Shown one piece after another: positions 14,872 through 19,319 of a stretch of 19,319 nt of DNA; within the stretch, counting starts at the first letter, position 1; each line of letters starts with the position of its first letter. This stretch comes from an uncultured Acholeplasmatales bacterium. Lineage in GTDB: Bacteria; Bacillota_I; Bacilli_A; ML615J-28; CAG-698. Under the pieces are notes generated by a model that saw only the letters and a program-made list of their open reading frames with translations, searched no databases and was not told the DNA's origin. A program made the position numbers and the translations under genes. The stretch lies in contig CALEGD010000115.1 in assembly GCA_937877075.1 (NCBI GenBank), positions 1-19,319 on the forward strand, written 5' to 3'.

Positions 14872-16794
14872 CGTAGTTTACCTCTTCTAAGGTGAAATTA
14901 TCTTCGGTTTCAAAGGAAACATTATTTTCAATCCATTCGCGACGGGGTTCAACCTTATCGCCCATCAGAATAGAAATTCGATTATCGACATCATTAAAAT
15001 CTTCGATATTAACCCGGATCAAAGTTCTGGTGGCCGGATTCATTGTCGTTTCCCATAATTGTTCGTAATTCATTTCACCGAGACCTTTAAATCTCTGAAG
15101 TACATAGTTTTTATATTTTGTCAGTTTTTCCTTTAATTCCACATCATTCCAAGCATATTCCATTTTATTTTTGGTTGTGATTTTATATAAAGGAGGTAAG
15201 GCGATATAAACATTTCCATTTTCAATTAATTTACGCATATAGCGGAAAAAGAAAGTCAGAAGCAGGACTTGGATATGTGCGCCGTCGGTGTCGGCATCGG
15301 TCATGATAATCACCTTATGATAATTGATTTTATTAATATTGAAGTCGCTGCCATAACCGCCGCCAATCGCATAGATGATTGACATAATTTCTTCATTTTT
15401 TAAAAGTTCTTCGACCTTTGTCTTTTCGGAATTGATGACTTTACCTCTTAAAGGTAAAATTGCCTGAAAGCGACGGTCTCGGCCTTGTTTGGCACTGCCT
15501 CCTCGACAATAAATAATTCATTGACTTTCGGATTCTTATTTTGAACCGGAGCTAATTTACCGGCAAGATTGGCCGTTTTAACAACCTTTTGTTTTATCAT
15601 TCGCACTTCTTCTCGGGCCCTACGCGCTGCTTCCCGAGCTTTAGCGGCTCTGATGGCGTTGTTTACTAAAGAATTGGCTATCTCACCTTTTTCCGCTAAG
15701 AAGAATTTCAACTTTTCAAAAACAATTGCTTCAACTGCAAATTTCGCGTCCGCTGTGCCAAGTTTATTCTTGGTTTGACCTTCGAATTGTAATTTGTCTT
15801 CGCCGATCCGAATTGAAAGGATTGCGGAAAGACCTTCTCTGACATCTGTTCCTTCCAAATTCGGATCTTTATCTTTTAGGAAGCCTTTCATCCTCGCATA
15901 ATCATTAAAGGCTTTTGTCAGAGCCGAACGAAATCCGGTTTCGTGGGTTCCACCATCACGGGTTCGGATGTTATTTACATAAGAAAGAAGATTCTCCGAA
16001 TAGAATTTATTGCAATATTGAAGGGCACATTCAACTTGAATGCCAAGATTTGTTCCTTCTAAATAAATGGCATCATGAATCGGATCTTTATTGGAATTAA
16101 GGTCATCAATGTATTCCGCAATTCCATTTTGGAAAACAAAAGTTTCAGTTTCATTCGTTCTTTCATCAAAGAGTTCAATCTTTAGATTCTTAACCAAATA
16201 AGCCGATTCTTTAAGTCTTTGATAACAAAGTTTATAATCGATGACAGTAGAAGAAAAGATGCTGGGGTCGGGTTTAAAATGGACACTTGTTCCAGTTTTT
16301 CTGGAATCACCAAGGATTTTTGGTTTATTGATGACGGATCCACCCTTTTCATACTTCTGGAAATAAATCTTTCCGTCCCTTTGGATATTTACCTCAACAA
16401 ATTCACTCAAAGCATTTACGACACTTGAACCGACACCGTGTAATCCGCCAGAGACCTTATAACCGCTGCTGGTATCAAATTTTCCTCCGGCATGAAGCGT
16501 ACAAAAAACAACTTGAGGAGTAGGAACACCACTTTTATGCATGCCGATAGGAATCCCGCGACCATTATCGATAACCTCAACGGAATTACCTTTATGGATA
16601 ATTACCTTGATTTGATCACCAAAGCCGGAAAGAACCTCATCAATAGAATTATCAATTATTTCCCACAGTAATTGGTGAAGTCCTTTAGAATCGGTACTAC
16701 CAATATACATACCCGGACGTTTGCGAACCGCCTCCAAACCTTGTAATATTTGAATTTTTGATTCATCATAGATCTGTTTTGTTCTTGCCATCAT
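14864..16794 (-). pseudogene. parE: DNA topoisomerase IV subunit B, frameshifted at the Toprim motif
   Basis: The first part (16794 to about 15500) has the GHKL ATPase motifs: LWEIIDNSIDEVLSGFG, VEVIDNGRGIP and VSGGLHGVGSSVVNALSE, then the transducer. At NELFIVE the frame should continue GDSAGGSAKQGRDRR, but the DNA gives GTCGAGGAGGCAGTGCC: about 13 nt coding GDSAG are missing and the frame stops at 15448. The other frame resumes GSAKQGRDRRFQAILPLRGK and runs through MTDADTDGAHI to the stop at 14864. Adding 13 nt gives a full ParE length of about 647 residues. The lost stretch adjoins the catalytic Toprim Glu. This is either true inactivation or a sequence error. The start at 16794 is preferred (AAAGG 7 nt upstream). 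Confidence 0.85.
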
Positions 16795-16816
16795 TCCCAT
16801 ACCTTTCTGTAAATAT

Positions 16817-16845
16817 ATTATAGCATATATTAAATCGAATGTAAA
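16817..16845 (-). promoter_or_regulatory. Sigma-A promoter of parE-parC
   Basis: On the - strand TTTACA (16840-16845), a 17-nt spacer and an exact TATAAT (16817-16822) lie about 22 nt upstream of the parE start. This is a near-consensus vegetative promoter, divergent from the plsY promoter about 100 nt away. Confidence 0.8.
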
Positions 16846-16938
16846 TCTTTATTTTGATAATTTAATTATATTCAAAACTATAATATGACTATAATTAATC
16901 TGTTGTAAACTGTCGAACTTTGAAAAAACAAAATTATC

Positions 16939-16967
16939 TTGCAATTAGATGTCCCTTATAATATAAT
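16939..16967 (+). promoter_or_regulatory. Sigma-A promoter of plsY
   Basis: TTGCAA (16939-16944), a 17-nt spacer and an exact TATAAT (16962-16967) lie just before the plsY ATG at 16986. The leader is only about 12 nt, enough for the AAGGTGAT ribosome binding site at 16973-16980. Confidence 0.8.
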
Positions 16968-16985
16968 AGAACAAGGTGATTTCAT

Positions 16986-17639
16986 ATGACATATGCAGTT
17001 CAAATACTACTATTAATCAGTGCTTATTTATTCGGGGCAATTCCTTTTGGTTTTATCATCGGCAGAATTAAAGGTGTCGATATCCGCGATAGTGGAAGCA
17101 AAAATATCGGCTCTACAAATGTTGGAAGAGTATTAGGTAAAAAGTACGCAATTATTGCTTATTTTCTTGACATGACCAAGGGCGGGCTTTTTGTTTTTCT
17201 TTTTCGCTTCGGAATAATTCCCGATACTTATCTTTTACTTTCACCGATGCTTTACGGACTTCTTGCCGTCTTCGGACATACCTGTTCGATTTTTCTTAAG
17301 TTTAAAGGCGGAAAAGCCGTTGCTACCAGCAGCGGGGCCATCTTCGGTTATTGTCCTTGGCTACTCCCGATTCTAATTATAATCTTCTTCATTATTACAC
17401 TAAGCAGTAAATATGTTTCATTAGGATCACTTTTGACTGCCATCATTACCTTAATTTCATCATTCATTCTTTATTTTATTGGCTATGACCCAATCTTAAA
17501 TTTGAATATTGATATTTATTTTCCTATCTTTACTATCGCGATGATGTTAATTATCTTTTATCGTCATCATGAAAACATCTCCAGGTTAAGAAAGAAATCA
17601 GAAAATAAAATTAATATCAATTTTCGAAAAAGAACATAA
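16986..17639 (+). CDS. plsY: Glycerol-3-phosphate acyltransferase PlsY
   Basis: PlsY transfers an acyl group from acyl-phosphate to glycerol 3-phosphate, the first step of membrane phospholipid synthesis. The 217-residue integral membrane protein starts with a hydrophobic helix (about 1-26). It shows the three family motifs: DSGSKNIGSTNVGR (35-48), KFKGGKAVATSSG (105-117, the G3P-binding glycine-rich loop) and YRHHENISRL near the C-terminus. Length fits the family (190-220). The start follows AAGGTGAT. Divergent pairing with parE-parC is a conserved Gram-positive arrangement. The insertion sequence begins 23 nt after its stop. Confidence 0.95.
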   Translation: MTYAVQILLLISAYLFGAIPFGFIIGRIKGVDIRDSGSKNIGSTNVGRVLGKKYAIIAYFLDMTKGGLFVFLFRFGIIPDTYLLLSPMLYGLLAVFGHTCSIFLKFKGGKAVATSSGAIFGYCPWLLPILIIIFFIITLSSKYVSLGSLLTAIITLISSFILYFIGYDPILNLNIDIYFPIFTIAMMLIIFYRHHENISRLRKKSENKININFRKRT

Positions 17640-17643
17640 AAAA

Positions 17644-17661
17644 ACGCCGCATTTTTGCGGC
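17644..17661 (-). terminator. GC-rich hairpin between plsY and the insertion sequence
   Basis: GCCGC and GCGGC (17646-17650 and 17657-17661) flank a short T-rich loop and are preceded by an A tract. On the - strand it is a proper terminator (hairpin, then GTTTTTTT) for the transposase transcript. On the + strand, where plsY would need it, the T tract is absent because the insertion sequence starts right after the stem. Confidence 0.7.
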
Positions 17662-17663
17662 TC

Positions 17664-17702
17664 AGAGTGTTGACAAACAAGGTTTTGTTAGCACTCTTTT
17701 TT
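17664..17702 (+). terminator. Inward-facing terminator at the left insertion-sequence end
   Basis: Arms 17664-17677 and 17684-17697 form a 14-bp stem (two G-U pairs) with a 6-nt loop, followed by a run of T. The left arm is the terminal inverted repeat itself. It can stop transcription entering from plsY and so may now act as the plsY terminator. Confidence 0.85.
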
Positions 17703-17767
17703 GTTTTCCTTTTGTTTTTCAATATAATTCTATTGAAAATAAAAAAAACATAAAGTTAGATAAATCC

Positions 17768-19198
17768 TTATGTTGTTATTAATTTATTTTGGTTGTTAGC
17801 TCTTCTAAATAGTAGAAGAGCTAGCTTTTTTATGTTTAGACATGCATAAAGGAGACACCTTATGTGTCGATTCTTTTTAAGACCTCTAAATCTTGTGAAG
17901 CGTAGACCATGATTTTCCTTTGCTTCTGCAAATACCCTTTCGATTGATGTCTTTCGGAGTTTATATATATTCTTTCCTTCTTCACTTAATCTAAAGTTTC
18001 TATTCAGCTCCATATAGTCTGCATATAAATGTCTTCTGATTGTCTTTTTGTGATATTTCTTTAAACATTGTTTAATAAAAGGACAACCATTACACTCATG
18101 TCTTTCGATTTGGTAGTGCATATATCCATCTCTATCAATATTATTATAAGTTAACATCTTCCAATTAGGACATAAATAACAATTAGCTTCTAGATAATAT
18201 TTGAAACCTTTATTAAATGGATCCTTACCGCCTCTTGGTGCTACATATGGAACTAATAACTGAATATTGTTCTCTTCTACAAACCTTGCAATAGACGTAT
18301 TATTAAAGGCTGCATCTCCACAAATTACTTTAGGATCAAATTTAAGTAGTTGTCTTTCAAATAAAGGTAGAAATGCTTTTGAATCGTGCATGTTTCCTGG
18401 GTTTGTATCAAAACAAACTATCCAACCATGTTTATCACATGCAACTTGATCAACATATGCAAACTGTCTTTCATGTTCCCCTTTTACGAACATACCTGAA
18501 TCTGGGTCAACTTTACTTACATTTATTGTTTTCTTTTCTTTTATTTTCTTAACTTCCCCAGTTTCATCATCAACCATCATACCATTTTCATCATCATCAT
18601 CAAAATAATCAAACTCATTACGACCGGTTTCTTTTCTAAATTCATTAATCTCTTCTTGAATTTGTTCTTCAAATTTAGTAAAGGCTACATTAACTTGCTT
18701 TTTAATAAACTTCTTTTTATTTGCACTAGCTTTAATGTGAGTTCCATCTACAAATAATACAGATAAATCAACTACTTCGTTTTCTAGTAAAGTCATAAAA
18801 ACTTTATTAAAAATCTTTTCAAATACATCTGTATCTTTATATCTTCTTATATAGTTTTGAGAAAAAGTAGAGTAATTAGGAACACTCCCAGTAAGTGAGA
18901 GATTTAAAAACCACCTATAGGCCATATTAACTTTTGTTTCTTCTAGTATTCCGCGAATACTATTTTTACCTACTAAAAAATTTAAGATAATAATCTTAAA
19001 TAAGGTTACTGTATCTAAGCAAGGTCTGCCAGTATTCTCGCTATAATAATCCTTTGTATAGTCATAGATGAAATTGAAATCAATAGCACTTTCAATTTTT
19101 CTTACCAAATGATCAACTGGTACTAACTGATCTAAACAAACAAATTCAATCTGGTTTTTATCTAAAACATCTTTTTCTTTTGATTTTTCGTAATACAT
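17768..19198 (-). CDS. IS1182-family transposase
   Basis: A 476-residue DDE transposase, apparently intact. The N-terminal DUF772-like part contains FVCLDQLVPVDHLVRKIE, YYSENTGRPCLDTVTLFKI and MAYRWFLNLSLTGSVPNYST. The catalytic acidic residues are probably the D of LFVDGTHIKASANKK, the D of VICGDAAFNN and the E of SIERVFAEAKENHGLRFTRF. A four-cysteine cluster (about 335-385: CYLCPNW, then CNGCPFIKQCLKK) matches the family's zinc-binding insert. An acidic patch (FDDDDENGMMVDDETGEV) lies in the middle. It has its own strong promoter and a GAGAGG ribosome binding site, and it is insulated by terminators on both sides. No frameshift or truncation is seen, so it may be active. Confidence 0.92.
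   Translation of the reverse strand: MYYEKSKEKDVLDKNQIEFVCLDQLVPVDHLVRKIESAIDFNFIYDYTKDYYSENTGRPCLDTVTLFKIIILNFLVGKNSIRGILEETKVNMAYRWFLNLSLTGSVPNYSTFSQNYIRRYKDTDVFEKIFNKVFMTLLENEVVDLSVLFVDGTHIKASANKKKFIKKQVNVAFTKFEEQIQEEINEFRKETGRNEFDYFDDDDENGMMVDDETGEVKKIKEKKTINVSKVDPDSGMFVKGEHERQFAYVDQVACDKHGWIVCFDTNPGNMHDSKAFLPLFERQLLKFDPKVICGDAAFNNTSIARFVEENNIQLLVPYVAPRGGKDPFNKGFKYYLEANCYLCPNWKMLTYNNIDRDGYMHYQIERHECNGCPFIKQCLKKYHKKTIRRHLYADYMELNRNFRLSEEGKNIYKLRKTSIERVFAEAKENHGLRFTRFRGLKKNRHIRCLLYACLNIKKLALLLFRRANNQNKLITT
17795..17831 (+). terminator. Strong + strand terminator inside the transposase 3' end
   Basis: Arms 17795-17807 and 17813-17825 form a 13-bp stem (AGCTCTTCTA/TAGAAGAGCT at the core, one T-G pair outside) with a 5-nt loop, followed by six T at 17826-17831. 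It is antisense to the transposase and encodes part of its C-terminus on the - strand. It would stop transcripts coming from plsY that pass the first terminator. Confidence 0.8.
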
Positions 19199-19232
19199 AG
19201 CAACCTCTCAAATTTTAATTATTTATATATAA

Positions 19233-19261
19233 ATTATATCATAGAATAAAAGGTAAGTCAA
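19233..19261 (-). promoter_or_regulatory. Sigma-A promoter of the transposase
   Basis: On the - strand TTGACT (19256-19261), a 17-nt spacer and an exact TATAAT (19233-19238) lie about 35 nt upstream of the transposase ATG. It is one of the best promoters in the window, unusual for transposase genes that keep expression low. Confidence 0.8.
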
Positions 19262-19287
19262 TATGTAATAAAATTTATTTTGAGTAA

Positions 19288-19317
19288 AGAAAAAGGCTGC
19301 TGACTTTGTCAACAACC
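19288..19317 (-). terminator. Inward-facing terminator at the right insertion-sequence end
   Basis: On the - strand the arms GGTTGTTGAC and GTCAGCAGCC (19308-19317 and 19295-19304) pair over 10 bp with two G-U pairs and an AAA loop, followed by five T (A tract 19290-19294). It lies upstream of the transposase promoter and would stop transcripts entering from the right flank. Confidence 0.75.
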
Positions 19318-19319
19318 TG

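Larger units (their letters stand above)
17663..19319 (-). mobile_element. IS1182-type insertion sequence
   Basis: A single transposase gene lies between terminal inverted repeats. The left end CAGAGTGTTGACAAA (17663-17677) and the reverse complement of the right end, CAGGTTGTTGACAAA (19305-19319), match at 13 of 15 positions. The span of about 1.66 kb fits the family. The right end coincides with the end of the window, so the target-site duplication cannot be seen and the repeat may extend further. Each end also folds into an inward-facing terminator. Confidence 0.75.

Noticed and set aside
15385..15520. Programmed frameshift or translational bypass to make full ParE
   Set aside because: The residues at the Toprim motif are absent from the DNA itself, so no recoding event could restore them; no slippery site or stimulatory hairpin is evident.
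1..19319. CRISPR array, tRNA or rRNA genes
   Set aside because: No regularly spaced direct repeats, no cloverleaf with a GTTCRANNC arm and no rRNA-like stretch was found by eye. The six dispersed elements are irregularly spaced and occur in both orientations.
1..19319. Mycoplasma-type genetic code (TGA as Trp)
   Set aside because: xerD and parC end at TGA at the expected family length, and tryptophans are encoded by TGG.

Overview
The window looks like chromosome from a low-GC Gram-positive lineage (Bacillota, or a mollicute-like relative that keeps the standard genetic code). The base composition is strongly AT-rich and ribosome binding sites are GGAGG/AGGTGAT-like. TGA is used as a genuine stop (xerD and parC both end in TGA), which argues against Mycoplasma or Spiroplasma code 4. 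Two gene neighbourhoods are classic for this group: a spoIIM-like/xerD/deoB cluster, and plsY divergent from parE-parC. The exact taxon cannot be named from the sequence alone.

Layout. (1) 3-5340, + strand: a compact probable operon of lepA (3' part only), hemW, a SpoIIM-family membrane gene, xerD, deoB and an alpha/beta hydrolase, with overlaps or gaps of no more than 14 nt. (2) 5434-5876: a small promoter-linked membrane protein gene (DUF4190-like). (3) 5877-7238: about 1.36 kb without an intact gene. It holds a composite hairpin, a perfect 28-bp inverted repeat, a decayed and frameshifted gene, tandem short hairpins and terminators. (4) 7239-9337, - strand: a translationally coupled pair made of a PP-loop/zinc-ribbon enzyme (amidotransferase-like, with extra cysteine pairs) and a flavodoxin-2[4Fe-4S] ferredoxin fusion. 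This is the best candidate for an undescribed system. (5) 9710-16794, - strand: parE, parC, a degenerate Fic-like/winged-helix protein, a PHP-domain phosphatase and a membrane-anchored repeat-like protein. parE carries an apparent 13-nt deletion exactly at its Toprim signature. (6) 16986-17639, +: plsY. (7) 17663-19319, -: an IS1182-type insertion sequence whose right terminal repeat coincides with the end of the window.

Two structural signals cut across the genes. First, a dispersed element of about 40 bp with core AAAAGATAATCTTCTCAG occurs six times in gene-free DNA. Four copies lie 4-16 nt beyond a stop codon and always in the same orientation relative to that gene. Second, both ends of the insertion sequence form inward-facing intrinsic terminators in which the terminal inverted repeat is one arm of the hairpin; a third terminator lies inside the 3' end of the transposase gene. 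Together these would insulate the transposase from outside transcription.

Functionally the window mixes translation (LepA), chromosome resolution and decatenation (XerD, ParC/ParE), nucleoside salvage (DeoB), lipid metabolism (PlsY, hydrolase) and a small accessory redox/ATP-dependent module. The broken parE, the decayed gene and the insertion sequence are the visible signs of genome erosion or of assembly problems.
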